A program made the translations under genes and the position numbers. Below are positions 44,440 to 55,085 of a stretch of 64,000 nucleotides of DNA, one piece after another. The DNA comes from Globodera rostochiensis (lineage: Eukaryota; Nematoda; Chromadorea; Rhabditida; Heteroderidae), in NCBI GenBank assembly GCA_018350325.1, contig JAEVLN010000002.1, positions 6,231,027 through 6,295,026 on the forward strand, in the 5' to 3' direction. Below the pieces are notes generated by a model. That model saw only the letters and a program-made list of their open reading frames with translations. It was not told the origin of the DNA and ran no database searches. Positions within the stretch are counted from its first letter, which is position 1. Each line of letters begins with the position of its first letter.

Positions 44440-44640
44440 TTTTTTACCAAAACATTTGATTAGTTCTTTAAATATATTATGGGTTTTACTTTCGTTTAGT
44501 TTGATGTTGTAACGATTTATGGGCGATAGTTTCATATTGACTTGTTTCCGTTAATTATCTCATTATATTATTTCAAATTGTTTTTATTCAATTTATTTTT
44601 TGATTCTAAAGGCTAAGGACCTACAAATCAAATCTTTATT
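44440..44640 (+). repeat. Block F7, copy 1
   Basis: Similar to 55110-55260: both contain TATGGKCGATAGTTTYATATTGA and TTTTTTGATTCTAAA. The following sequences differ. Confidence 0.55.
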
Positions 44641-44751
44641 TTTGGGTATACAGGATATTATCAGTTAGTGTAAACATAATTATTTAAATTAAAATTTGGC
44701 AATGTATTTATATAACTTAAACTTTGTATATTATATTTTATTATAAATTAA

Positions 44752-44937
44752 TTTATATGCCCTTGGTTTAATTGGGATTGTCAGGAAGTGGCCGTTATTG
44801 TGCACTTTGATAGCTACGTGATTTCCATTTTCCGGGTGATCATGCCATTTCCTTGGAGTCTAAGACACAATGAATTATCTCTGGACTGGTTTAGGGATGA
44901 ATTTATTAAACTTCACTATGCTTGTTTCTTTTTATAA
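44752..44937 (+). CDS. Candidate exon EVAVIVHFDSYVI...
   Basis: A 61-codon stop-to-stop frame. GGGATTGTCAG at 44772-44782 would start the exon at EVAVIVHFDSYVISIFRVIM, then PFPWSLRHNELSLDWFRDEF and IKLHYACFF, ending TAA. GGTTTAGG and GGGTGATC are alternative donors. It has mixed hydrophobic and charged residues typical of a folded domain. Product unknown. Confidence 0.5.
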   Translation, partial: FICPWFNWDCQEVAVIVHFDSYVISIFRVIMPFPWSLRHNELSLDWFRDEFIKLHYACFFL

Positions 44938-45208
44938 TATTTTTCAAAGTAAATTTTATATTTATTGTTTTTTACTTTTTGTTTAATTTTTTCTTTTATT
45001 ATTTTTATCAAATGCAGCTCCACCAATTTTTATAATCAACCTTTTTGTAAAAGTTGATCAATTTTGGTATATTCTGCAACAGCTTCAAATTCATTAACAT
45101 TTGTTACAAAATCTCCAGTGTAATTTGCTTTTAGTTAAAATTCCTGTTAAAATAAATATTTTTTAATATCTATACAATACAGTTTCCATATCAGTAGCTT
45201 GTTCAACC

Positions 45209-45337
45209 ATGAATCCGCCTGCGGGGTCCAGCCCGAATCCCACGAACCAGGTAGTTTCTTCAGAGATATTTGCTGCTAGAGCTTTCTTTTCCCAAGTGGT
45301 CTCTCTCTTTCGGCAGCGGCGGGGTTTTCTATTTTAA
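45209..45337 (+). CDS. Candidate first exon or small protein, 42 aa
   Basis: ATG opens MNPPAGSSPNPTNQVVSSEI, FAARAFFSQVVSLFRQRRGF then LF and TAA. CAG|GTAGTT after NPTNQ is a consensus donor, so the first 14 codons may be exon 1. The Pro/Ser/Asn-rich start followed by an amphipathic stretch is protein-like. Unknown family. Confidence 0.5.
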   Translation: MNPPAGSSPNPTNQVVSSEIFAARAFFSQVVSLFRQRRGFLF

Positions 45338-45411
45338 TTAATTTATTCGCATTGGCAAAAATCAAAATTTATCTAATTATAAAAATGGATTGAAAAAAAT
45401 TTACTTTAATG

Positions 45412-45510
45412 TTTCCGCAGGGTAGTTCGATTAATTTATGAGCAATTGTTTTTATGGTAAATTTTCTGTGAGAGCATTAGTTCTCTTGAGAGCGATTTAA
45501 TTATTTATTA
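45412..45510 (+). repeat. Block F6, copy 2
   Basis: See 43873-43970. The acceptor-like TTTCCGCAG at the left edge and the downstream AT-rich sequence are conserved; what precedes is not. Confidence 0.6.
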
Positions 45511-45624
45511 TATTACAAATATGTTGAAAATATTTTAATAATAATTGTTTATATAATATTTAATGATTTATTTTATTTTTATCTAAATCGAACATTATTT
45601 TTCATTATTTTATTTTTTTAAATT

Positions 45625-45871
45625 AATTATTCGTTTGCTTCGAAAAACATTCTGCAAAATGTAAGCGAATGTTGGGCAGATTCGCCCAAGTTTTCGTTTG
45701 TGAGGGGGCTGGATCTAAATATAATTCAAATTCGCTTCGAAATTTTCTTATTTTGAAAATTGGATCAAAATATTATAAAAATCTTCACAAAATTCGAAAA
45801 ATAAGGACAAGATAAGGATGGAAGCCTCAAATAAGGACAAATCTTATAAATAAGGACAAATGGCATCCCTG
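45625..45871. mobile_element. hAT-type 3' end with coding relic
   Basis: TGGCATCCCTG at 45861-45871 is the reverse of a CAGGGATGCCA hAT terminus, preceded by ATAAGGACAAA repeats. A 45-codon frame just upstream (about 45630-45760: NILQNVSECWADSPKFSFVR then GLDLNIIQIRF) may be part of it or an older exon. No matching left end found. Confidence 0.4.
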
Positions 45872-45929
45872 ATATATTCCCGAAACTCATTGAATGTAAG
45901 ATCTGCGGTTGGTGTGGTCACCCCTCTTT

Positions 45930-46216
45930 AATGAAAGTCAAATTATCAATGTATTTCAACCTGGTTTAAGACACTATAAAAGCAAATTAAAAGAGATAAA
46001 CAAACTTGACGAAAATTGGATTTTTTTGGCTGGAGATATGGAAATTGGAGCCCTTAGTCTGGAAGCAAAACTTTAAATATTTTTGATGCAACACGAACTA
46101 GAGCGATAATCAATAACTCTAACAAAATTATAAAGAGCCCATACATACTGACTAGGACCGCTCTTATTCTCTTCAAAAAAAATACAAAAAATCAATACAA
46201 ATTATTTCATGCATAA
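45930..46216 (+). pseudogene. Broken gene fragment, one frameshift
   Basis: The first frame reads NESQIINVFQPGLRHYKSKL, KEINKLDENWIFLAGDMEIG, then ALSLEAKL and TAA at 46074. A shift of one base near 46072 brings in NIFDATRTRAIINNSNKIIK and SPYILTRTALILFKKN to a TAA at 46214. The two halves are both highly protein-like and abut, so a single-base change in a former gene is likely. It directly follows an inverted piece of the 26-kb repeat. Family not recognised; possibly transposon-derived. Confidence 0.5.
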
Positions 46217-46615
46217 GTGGTTCTTTTTGTGGAGGTGAAAAATAAATTTTGCTTTCAGGCACTGATTTTATATATATTTAGTAAATAAACTTTATATAAA
46301 ATTGAAAACCTCTAGAAACCGAAGTAAAAGCGCAGCCAACAATTTTACGCCCACCACGTATCAACAATAAACTATCTTAATTATAATTCATTTATTTAGC
46401 ATAAATCAAAGTTGTGAAAATAAACATTAAATTAAAATATAGTAAATAATGAAAAATAATTAATAAGGAGCTCCTATCATCTTAAAATATTTAATTCCAC
46501 GACAATTTAATATTGATGTTTCGTTATCGAAGGGCATCGTGGGCATGTTGTGCTAAATCGATTATTTTTTGTTTAGGACAAGATTTGTTTTTTTGAGTCA
46601 AGGGGTCTTATAAAT

Positions 46616-46712
46616 TCAAACTTGTTTTCTAAAAATATTTATCAATTGGAACATTTATTAATAAATTCAAACTTGTTTTCTAATAATATTTATCAATTGG
46701 AACATTTATTAA
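46616..46712. repeat. 51-bp unit repeated twice
   Basis: ATTCAAACTTGTTTTCTAA followed by ATATTTATCAATTGGAACAT occurs twice in tandem with one change. It gives a short repeated frame (NIYQLEHLL) that is likely coincidental. Confidence 0.8.
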
Positions 46713-47407
46713 CATTCCTTATATTTTTTAATTTTCAGTTATTATTTATTTGTTTTTTTTTTGTTGCTAAATTCCGATATTTATTTATTAACAAGACTTT
46801 ATTTTAACACAAATATAATAGATTGATAGCAGTTAGAATTATTAAAAGTTTCTTGTAGCCTTACCGGCATTTGTTAGATTTGTCTACCAAATAATATTTT
46901 TATTTTAAAACTTTATTTTAAAGATTACTGTATTTATTCTATTCTTAACAGGTTCTAAATCATAAAAGAATAATAGATTTATTTAAATTTTTTTTTTGTA
47001 TTAAACATGTAATTTAGATCCTAAAATCAAAATTCGCTTATTTGTTATATTTCTGGTTACAACCTATTGATTTTAGCATTTTTTTTGTCACAAAAATGAG
47101 GTTTTCAGTTTTTGTTTTTTCAATTTAAGGAGATTTTTACGGTAGAATAAATTTTTTGAGCTGTTAATCTTTCATGGCGTTGAATCCAATGTTGTACCTC
47201 ATGCTTTAATTGTATTTAATTTTAATATTATTTTCAATTTAAGTTTTTCGTAATAATTAGTTTTGTTTATTGCGAATTAAAAATATTTAAATAGTATCTC
47301 AAATTCATTATTGCATAGAATTTTTTCGCTTTAAATAAATGCATTTCGTTATTAAATTTCAAAATATTGAAGTGACTTGTTTTTCATTTTTTTAATATGT
47401 ATTTTAA

Positions 47408-47539
47408 GTGTTTTTCTTGACTACCTGCCATTGTTGCCAAATAGCTTTTTTGTTGGTATTTGTTAATTTTATGAACTTGAAGTTCAAAAGACTTGGTGCC
47501 ATCAGCTTCGAAACTCCAGACTGGCACCCCAATCTTTGA
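47408..47539 (+). CDS. Candidate exon, hydrophobic then polar
   Basis: A 43-codon stop-to-stop frame: FLTTCHCCQIAFLLVFVNFM, NLKFKRLGAISFETPDWHPN, then L and TGA. The front resembles a membrane segment, the back a loop. There is no strong acceptor at its left edge. Unknown. Confidence 0.38.
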   Translation: MFFLTTCHCCQIAFLLVFVNFMNLKFKRLGAISFETPDWHPNL

Positions 47540-47794
47540 CACTAGCAAAGTAACATTTCAGTATTTATCGTTGATTTGCATAAATATTTTATCTTGGTGT
47601 CGCAGATTAGCATGCTTTTATTATACAAACGCCCGTTTTTACTAAATTACTGATTATTATGCGTTAATTTGAAAAAACAAAAATCAAAATTTTAAATACA
47701 AGTTTATTCGTAATAATTTTGAGAAAAACGCGCCGTGCACGTCTTTTACGCTTTCAGACATTGGCTCATCTTCGTTAAATTAAAAAAATTTTAA

Positions 47795-47980
47795 ATTAAT
47801 AAATTTTTCTCTGGCAGCGCGAGAACGCACATCAATGATCATGCAAACAGACATAACTTGCTAAATAGTAGGTTTTTCGTCGCAATTTATATTTTGTATT
47901 GGTCCGTCAGTTTCCAAATGTTTTTAATTCGTGCAAAGCTTTCTCTAAATAATTTTAAAAATAGTAAAATATTTTTATGA
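47795..47980 (+). CDS. Open frame of 61 codons
   Basis: INKFFSGSARTHINDHANRH, NLLNSRFFVAIYILYWSVSF, then QMFLIRAKLSLNNFKNSKIF and TGA. The GC-rich part is 47810-47860; the rest is A/T-driven. A nearby island at 47725-47780 is open in two frames. Weak. Confidence 0.3.
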   Translation: MNKFFSGSARTHINDHANRHNLLNSRFFVAIYILYWSVSFQMFLIRAKLSLNNFKNSKIFL

Positions 47981-48241
47981 ATATTATTTCTTAATTTGAA
48001 TTATTTTTCCATGGCCGTAAACGATCATAGTAGTTATATTATTGTTTTGCATTTTTTTATGTTCAGTTCAGATTTTCTGCAAAGTTTGTCAGCCTTTTTG
48101 TATATTGAGTAAAATAGAATTTTTATTTTGTTGCAAATTTTTTCGTGTGATAACGATTTTTTTGAAGATTTTTGTTTTGCTTCACCTTTTGTCTTTTTGA
48201 TGTTTCTTATACAATAATAGGCGAAGGCAACATTTTTTTAG

Positions 48242-48336
48242 AGGCATTTTACTTTATCATTCTTTTACCTGTACGTGTGATGTATTATTTTCATCGTTCG
48301 TGTGCGGTTCAGCTTCATCTTTCGGGTTGCTTTTAA
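48242..48336 (+). CDS. Candidate terminal exon after TTTTTTTAG
   Basis: A strong pyrimidine-rich acceptor is followed by an open frame: AFYFIILLPVRVMYYFHRSC then AVQLHLSGCF and TAA. GGTTGC near the end could be a donor. Short, with an aromatic-rich front. Confidence 0.38.
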
Positions 48337-50244
48337 TATGATTTTAGGTTTCAATAATTAATATAATTTTAATTAAACATAAAACATAAGTTTTAATAAA
48401 TGTTGTTGGTTTATATTTTATATTAATAATTTTTGTCTATAATCTTCTGCATTTATACAATCTTAACAGACGCGTATTTTAAAATAATTTGTTATTTCAA
48501 AATTGTATGAGAAATTGATTGGTTTTGTATGCTTTTAGGTTAAAGAAAAAAGGTTTTGTATTTTTGCTCAATTTGAATTTGAAAAAGCATGCTTATTAAT
48601 TTATTATAGAATTTGATAAAATGATTTAGTTTGTTTTATACGATAAAGTTTCAACCAATCCGTTTCCTCTTTAATTTTTTATTTAAAAACTCTAACACAA
48701 AGTTTTTAATCTTTGCAATTTGGTCGTTATTTTTTTGAATGAGTTTCAGAGAAACAAATTTTTTGTGATTTTACAGGTCCATAATTTTTTAAACACTAAT
48801 TTTGATTACCAATGCGTTTAAGAAATCTTTAAAGTCATAAATATTCACATTAATTTGCTTTGCTTGCTGTGCGATTGGTGTTTCAGTCCTGATATTTAAG
48901 TTAATAATTATTTTTCTGCTTAAAATTTGAAAAATGCATAATGACAATTCACATTTTAAAATTCAAAATATTTTTGCACAACATTTCATTCAATTCTCGT
49001 ATGCCGCAGTGTTAAATTCTGTGTCGTAACTTATTTATCGGAGTTTCTAATCCATGAGAGAAAATCCATTTTATTCTTTTTATTTTAATAATTACTCTTT
49101 TTTACTGACTTTTACTCAAAAACAAAAAATATCATTCAGAAACCTTTATAAATGGTGATTTTTTTCGTGCAAATTTTAGGCACAATTCCTAACTGAATTG
49201 ACTAAAACGTTCATTTTTTCTTTGACAGGGCCCCTTCGATTCCTAAAAAGCTTCAAAAAATGACCGCATTTTTAAAATATTGGTTGCAAATTTCTTACAA
49301 ATTCTGTCAAAAATTCAAATTCGGTTAAGCAACCGTGACCCACACTAGTGGTCACTTCCCCATAGGAATCAATGAATTGATTCGTTGAGAAGAGGAGAAA
49401 CCATTGATATTTAGCTACGATGAATTTTTAAACTATTTTTGAATGGTTTTAAATTAATTTATTTACTTATAACTTAATATATTATATCTTATTATAATTT
49501 ATTTATTTATGGGATACCCATTAGTGACTAAAAACTTGCTTTTATTTAAATCCTCCGTAAAAATATATATGTTTTAATCTCGATACAATATTATTCACTT
49601 TTTTGTTAGTTTTTTTCAATATTTTATTAGCTTGTTCAACCAAATTATTCGGAATTATGATTTTTTTATTCGAAAGATTTAAATGTTTTATTTATTCAGT
49701 CTTGCGTGGATTTTGTTCCCTTTTTTACTGATAAATTTATTTACAGTTTTGCAAATATTATTTGCTGTTCCATCAGATTTTTAAGGAGAAGAGCTTACGT
49801 GGCTCAATTGCAAGTATTAATCATTTACCTTTAAAATTTTAATAAATTATTCAGGGTTGTATATTATGTTTCAGCAAGTATTCAATATTCATCAATTTGT
49901 TATTCATTAAATCAAAGTTTAATTATTTAAGGCCCTTTTAGTTCACTAAATAAAAATAGATTTTGCTAGTTAATGCAATTTTATTTAGAAAGATTAAATA
50001 TTTTATTATAGTTTAGTTATTTGATTTTGACTTAGTAGATTTTTTCTAGTAATTTGATATTCTTCTCAGGAAAGGTACTAATTTTGCTGAGACTGAATTT
50101 TTATATTTTCAAGGTTTAACATATTAATCTTTATTGTGTTTAATAGATCAGTTTTTAAGATTTTTTAGATTTTAATTAAAATGATTTTCTTCTAATTTAA
50201 CCGTTTATGTATTTTTAATGAAATTATTTTAATAATCCTTTCCA
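48337..50244. other. AT-rich DNA with repeat copies
   Basis: 49210-49330 is a copy of the dispersed GC family seen at 33745. 49808-49900 is a copy of F4 (TTGCAAGTATTAATCATTTA and a TTTCAGCAAGTATTCAA boundary). No island after that boundary, unlike the 28-kb copy. Confidence 0.45.
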
Positions 50245-50425
50245 TTAAAATTCAAAAATACTTTTATTTTTTTTAAAAGCAATTTTTAAATGTAGCTCAT
50301 TTTTGTGTTGAGAAAAAGTCGATTTATCTTTTAAAAAAAGATTTATGGCCGACATAAAAAATTGAACTGCAATCAGAAACGCAAACCTTTTTCCAAACTG
50401 AAAACATGCGAAGCATCTGTCTGAT

Positions 50426-50731
50426 TTGGTGTCCAAGGCGCGTCGCATCTCATCCCGCTCAACTCCGGGGCGAAAATATTGGCAAACTGAACACAAGACA
50501 ATCTGTTATGACAAAATATTTGAAAAATTTTACTTACTCCAAGCGTCCAAAGCCTCACATTCCGGTGGCAAGTGGCCTCTCGTTGGAATTTTTTTAATAG
50601 TAGTTTTTGGGTGTAATTTTTCTTATTTAATATTTTATTTTAAACACCGCACCGTACTTTTTTGCCCTCCAGCTCTAAAATCCGATCTGGCAACCGTCTC
50701 AGACACGCTTTTTGCTACACAAAATAGATAA
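50426..50731 (+). CDS. Open frame of 101 codons spanning two islands
   Basis: The plus frame includes SRSTPGRKYWQTEHKTICYD, KIFEKFYLLQASKASHSGGK and, after an A/T-rich hydrophobic stretch, PALKSDLATVSDTLFATQNR before TAA. A CCTCCAG acceptor precedes the last part. The minus strand is also open here (50245-50496, 83 codons, with CQYFRPGVERDEMRRALDTK and two C-x2-C pairs), as is a third frame, so the true strand is unsettled. Confidence 0.38.
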   Translation: MVSKARRISSRSTPGRKYWQTEHKTICYDKIFEKFYLLQASKASHSGGKWPLVGIFLIVVFGCNFSYLIFYFKHRTVLFCPPALKSDLATVSDTLFATQNR

Positions 50732-51446
50732 TTTCGCAATATAGTTTAAATTAAAAACTTTTTTATTTTTTGAGATATTAAAGTTGAAACGATCAATTTT
50801 CATAGTTAAATTGAATTTTAGCTTTTTTATAAAATAAAAAGTAATACTTCCCAATTAATAAATAAATATATTAATTTTTTTATTCCAATAACAACATTTT
50901 AATGATGCAGGTAAATTAAACGATACGATCTTTTCCATTTTCATTAAAATAAATTAGATTAAATTAAGGACTATTTTCCTTTATCTGTCGTTCGTTGATC
51001 TTAAATAATGATTAATTTGTTATTTAAAATTTTAAAGCTTGTATTTTATATATTTTACAATGACTTCCATCTCTTTTATTCATCAAATGCACAATTTGCC
51101 ATATCACAACATGATTTTAGACACATAATCGAGTTTTGAGTCTGCTAATGAATTGGGATTAGCAATTAATGTGAATCTAGTTTTTTCAATTTGGATAATT
51201 GATTTTTATTTTTTAAATGAAGAAAAAAGGAAGCAAAAAGAAGGCCTGGTTTTTTACATTTTATTATAAATGTAAATTATACCCTTATCTTGTTTTGAAT
51301 TTCATTCAATGTGAATGATATTGAATTTATTTGTTTGCACATAATTACGTATTATTTTAAGCGTTCGCTTTTTATCAGTTTAGGATTGGGTCAATGGTTT
51401 TTTGATTCATTGTTGTAAGTTGAAGATTTTATATATTTAGATATTT

Positions 51447-52010
51447 CACTTGCGTCACTTTCTATTTTTCAGTTATTCGTACTTAGTAATTTCAATGGTC
51501 TCCAATTTCTTGGTTTACAAACAGACTAATGTTTTGCTATTAAATATTTTAAAACTATTTTTTTGTCAAAATTTTTGTTTGATTGAACACACAAATATGA
51601 AAGAATTTATAATAATTTTAAAATACAGTTTAAATTAAATATATTATGTTTATTTTTGAAACAATAAATTTTCATGCAGTAGTGCCTTTTAGTCGCCCAT
51701 ATCAATAACTTAATACCTTTTTAGAATGAATCCATATTTTGCAATTCTATTTATTATATTTTTTTGTAATACAATAATATAAAGTGAAGACCACGTCGAT
51801 TGTGCTTTTAGGCATCACATAGCGCACTAGCCAAATTCAAGTTGAACTTTAATGGAGCATTAAATATTTCTTATTATAGAGAAACAGGTCGCTATCATTT
51901 TTTGAGGTTTTTAAGTATTTTTGTTTTTGCTACTCTTTTATATGAATTTTAAACTATTTTTCAAGTTTTATTAAGCAACATTTTTTATGTACGTATGAAT
52001 TAAGGGTAAT
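51447..52010 (+). repeat. Dispersed block F5, copy 2
   Basis: See 41151-41690. Conserved landmarks include AACAGACTAATGTTTTGCT and TTGAACTTTAATGGAGCATT. A GC-richer internal piece (51785-51845, ACCACGTCG...GGCATCACATAG) is retained but more diverged than the AT-rich rest. Confidence 0.75.
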
Positions 52011-52061
52011 TAATAATGCAGTTGTGCACGCCAAATTCTTCAGGAACTTAATCCCAACTGA

Positions 52062-52208
52062 AATTTGAGAATTTTATTAAAATATTACTTGCGCGAGCGT
52101 TGGCGTATGGGTAAACTTTTAAAATATTTGTTTTTTAATATTGAATGCTGCAGCTCTTGGCAAACTCAGGTGAATTCGATGCGTATTTCTAGAAATCTGA
52201 ACGCATAA
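52062..52208 (+). CDS. Open frame of 48 codons joining two islands
   Basis: LRILLKYYLRERWRMGKLLK, YLFFNIECCSSWQTQVNSMR, then ISRNLNA and TAA. It occupies the position where block F5 copy 1 has a different island. Also in this interval, 52015-52065 reads NAVVHAKFFRNLIPTEI. Unknown. Confidence 0.35.
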   Translation, partial: NLRILLKYYLRERWRMGKLLKYLFFNIECCSSWQTQVNSMRISRNLNA

Positions 52209-52776
52209 TTAATTTTAAAGTATTTTTAATTTGTGCGTTGTTTAAATTTTTTTAATTAAATACGAACCGATTTGATGTGTGTACACTTCTGATCTTCCAC
52301 TTTCCAAAGCAGTGGCAACGAATTTTTCTTTTTTTATATATAATTTTTTAATATCATTTCCACTTGCAAAATATTAATTTGTGTGTTGGAAAACTCCTTC
52401 GGCATTTTATGATAATATAATGTTGTATGATGCATTTATTTTAGTTTTTTTAAATTTGTAATCAAATTCTCATTGCTGTTTTGTTGATATTGTCTATATT
52501 TATGTCAAAATAATTTTTCTACACTTATTTGTCTAACTTGTCAATCGGATTTTGCTTGCACTGATTTGGATGTGAGTTTAACTAAACATTATTTTTAATT
52601 GCATTTGTTATGCAAGTCGCGCGCTACAACTATTTGCACTTTTATGTTAAACATAACATAGTTTTTTTTTTAGCAAAATAGCATAAATAAAAGTATTCTC
52701 ATATGGGCACTATTTCTTTTTTTAGCTAATTTTAAGTTTCTATGTTTATATAAATGTTAATCATTGTTTCATTCAG

Positions 52777-52958
52777 CATTTAAGAAACGTGTGAGGTGGC
52801 GCCAGCCAGCCGCCATGAGACAGAGAATTGCGGGCGATTTACAAAAAGATGGTTTAACGCATAATTTGAATGTTTATATGGCACAAAAGTATTTTAAGAA
52901 AAAATCGGGCGAAAGTTTTAACTTCAAAAAGCATTTTAAGAGAAAATTCGGATTTTAG
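52777..52958 (+). CDS. Strong terminal-exon candidate, basic protein end
   Basis: TTTCATTCAG precedes. The frame AFKKRVRWRQPAAMRQRIAG, DLQKDGLTHNLNVYMAQKYF, KKKSGESFNFKKHFKRKFGF ends at TAG. About one third K/R, no hydrophobic segment. This could be a nucleic-acid-binding or ribosome-associated tail by composition only. Acceptor, frame length and composition make it one of the best coding calls. Confidence 0.58.
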
Positions 52959-53229
52959 TCAGATAATTATTTCAAGTTGTATTTTAAATTAAAATTTTTT
53001 AATTAATTAAATAATTAATATAAAATAACATTTAAATATAAATTTAATTTATCGAAGCTCTTGGCACACGTTTTACAACCACAGAAATTTTAATTTATTT
53101 TTTAGATAATCATTAAGATGCTATTTAAAAATTTATTTTTCTTAATTTATGTATATTAATGGATTAGAATTTTTTATTTAAGATTAGGGGTTTATTGTAC
53201 AGTATTTTACACATATGTTTAAATTGTAA

Positions 53230-53300
53230 TTACCGTCCCCGGGGTGGGACGAGCTGATGTGCAAAGATGGCTAAAAGTGATGTGAAGCCGATTATTGTCC
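53230..53300 (+). CDS. Island with ADVQR motif, copy 2
   Basis: The frame ITVPGVGRADVQRWLKVM ends in TGA. GCTGATGTGCAAAG is shared with the exon at 11509. The left flank TTTATTGTACAGTATTTTAC (53191) also occurs at 56221. Confidence 0.38.
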
Positions 53301-53803
53301 GGCGGTGAGAGAGTGTGGTCAACTTTTTCTTACTTAAAGTTAAGGGTTTTTCTGAATTTAAAGTCCTTTCCTATTGTTTAAATTTAGGTTTTCCTAATTT
53401 AATCTTTTTATGGAATTCTTCATCGAAACATTTTAATACATCATGGTGTTAAATTTCAATAATAATTTTATATCTTAAATTTCCAAATCAAAAATTTTTA
53501 TGTTTGATTTATATTTTTTAAATTTTAGTTTTTGTAAGTAGCATTAATTTAATTGAATGCATTTTTATATCTAATAGTCGATTTTTATATTACAAATATA
53601 ATAAAATTACTTAAAAACAAATCGTTCATAAAGGTTTATAAATATTTATGAAATAAAAATCTTTTAAAACCAATTGAAATATTTAAAATTAATTCATCAA
53701 AAGATTTCTTATTCTTTGGCTATTTAAAATTTGTAATAATACATTAGAATTTACGAAATTTTATTTGTTGTTTGATCAAAAATTGAATGCAAGGTTGCTT
53801 TAG

Positions 53804-53888
53804 AGCCGAGATTTCGATCAATCTGCTTGATGGCATACAAAGGCTAAAAAGAAACTACAAACTTACAAGAGTTAAATTTATTTTTTAA
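53804..53888 (+). CDS. Candidate exon AEISINLLDG...
   Basis: TTGCTTTAG precedes. The frame AEISINLLDGIQRLKRNYKL then TRVKFIF ends at TAA. An in-frame ATG just upstream (MQGCFRAEIS) is an alternative start. Helical, basic. Unknown. Confidence 0.45.
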
Positions 53889-54023
53889 ATATTAATTTCA
53901 ATTGCTTCACAAGTATTTTCTTTGCAACTTATTTTTACTATTTGGTTTATTTTTTAAGAAAAAGTATTTAATAAAAACGATTAAGTATTTTATTGGTTGA
54001 AATGATTTATTTCAATAAGCTAG

Positions 54024-54089
54024 ACGGTCAATTTTGCGCATAGCACGCGGCCCAAAGCGTTATTAAGCTTTATTTATATATTTTCTTAA
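54024..54089 (+). CDS. Candidate exon TVNFAHSTRP...
   Basis: AATAAGCTAG precedes. The frame TVNFAHSTRPKALLSF runs to TAA. It is about 45 nt of GC-richer sequence in A/T flanks. Unknown. Confidence 0.38.
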   Translation, partial: TVNFAHSTRPKALLSFIYIFS

Positions 54090-54196
54090 TCATATTTTAA
54101 TTGATCTTTGGCAAAATTACTGTTAAATAGACAAATAAAATATCTGAAGAATATGCGAAATTTAATGCATTAATTTAATTAAGATTGTTTTATTAA

Positions 54197-54334
54197 AAGG
54201 CAATTTTTTTATTTAACTATTTAAATACCAAAAAAGGGTTTTCTTCAATTATCGTGCCGGTATGTGTACACATGCGTTTTCGCAAATTAGTTGTGCAAAT
54301 AGTTTTTATCGCAGAATCCATGGAAATTGGTTAA
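54197..54334 (+). CDS. Open frame of 45 codons
   Basis: GFSSIIVPVCVHMRFRKLVV then QIVFIAESMEIG and TAA, the GC-rich part being 54250-54330. The front is A/T-driven. No acceptor stands out. Unknown. Confidence 0.38.
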   Translation, partial: KAIFLFNYLNTKKGFSSIIVPVCVHMRFRKLVVQIVFIAESMEIG

Positions 54335-54920
54335 GAATTTGGTTATTTAAAATTAAATTATTCAATAAGCGTTGATATATGTATTTAACTTTTTATCGGC
54401 AGTTTTATATCGTTATCTAATTGGTGATAGGTTTTGGTTCTAGGATGATCGGCTAATTTCATTAATAAATAACCAATAGTAGCCGACACCTTTATAGTTT
54501 CTATATAAACGGGTACCATATTCTTTGCTATTTATAAAAAATATTTTTAAACAATAATTAATTATGCTTTTTATTTGTGCCCGACTTAAGAAAATAGCAA
54601 ATTTTCTAATCAGGTCTAACCTGCATAATTTTTAATTTAAAATAGAAATTTTAATGCTCGGCGCTTGAATTGGATATTATTATTTAAAAATATATTACAA
54701 AATACTCGAATTCCAACGCCTTGAGCGCCTGATTGTATTTATCATTATAATTTTTTTTAATTTAAAATTTTTATTTTAATTTGTATTTTTAAATTTATTT
54801 TAATTATGTATTATAAACTTTGAAATTATTGATGCCTGTTCTTCATAATATGTATCTACGAAAAAGCAAATTTTGGTTACATCCTTTCTAATGCTCGATG
54901 TTTAGAATACATATTCATAA

Positions 54921-55085
54921 TATTTTCTTTTTAATTTTAATTTTTTTAATTTCCCAATTGTTGCGCCTTCTCTTAAGCCTCGTGCATTTCTGCGGCTCTT
55001 AAAACAAAATTTACCCATTGACAACGATCCGAACATTGGAAATTCATTCTTTGTAAACCTGGCCATCTCATTTTTGTCAATTTAG
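54921..55085 (+). CDS. Candidate exon PRAFLRLLKQN...
   Basis: TCTCTTAAG at about 54972-54980 precedes PRAFLRLLKQNLPIDNDPNI then GNSFF, where GTAAAC follows as a donor. The frame itself stays open to TAG at 55083. Good composition contrast. Product unknown. Confidence 0.45.
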   Translation, partial: YFLFNFNFFNFPIVAPSLKPRAFLRLLKQNLPIDNDPNIGNSFFVNLAISFLSI

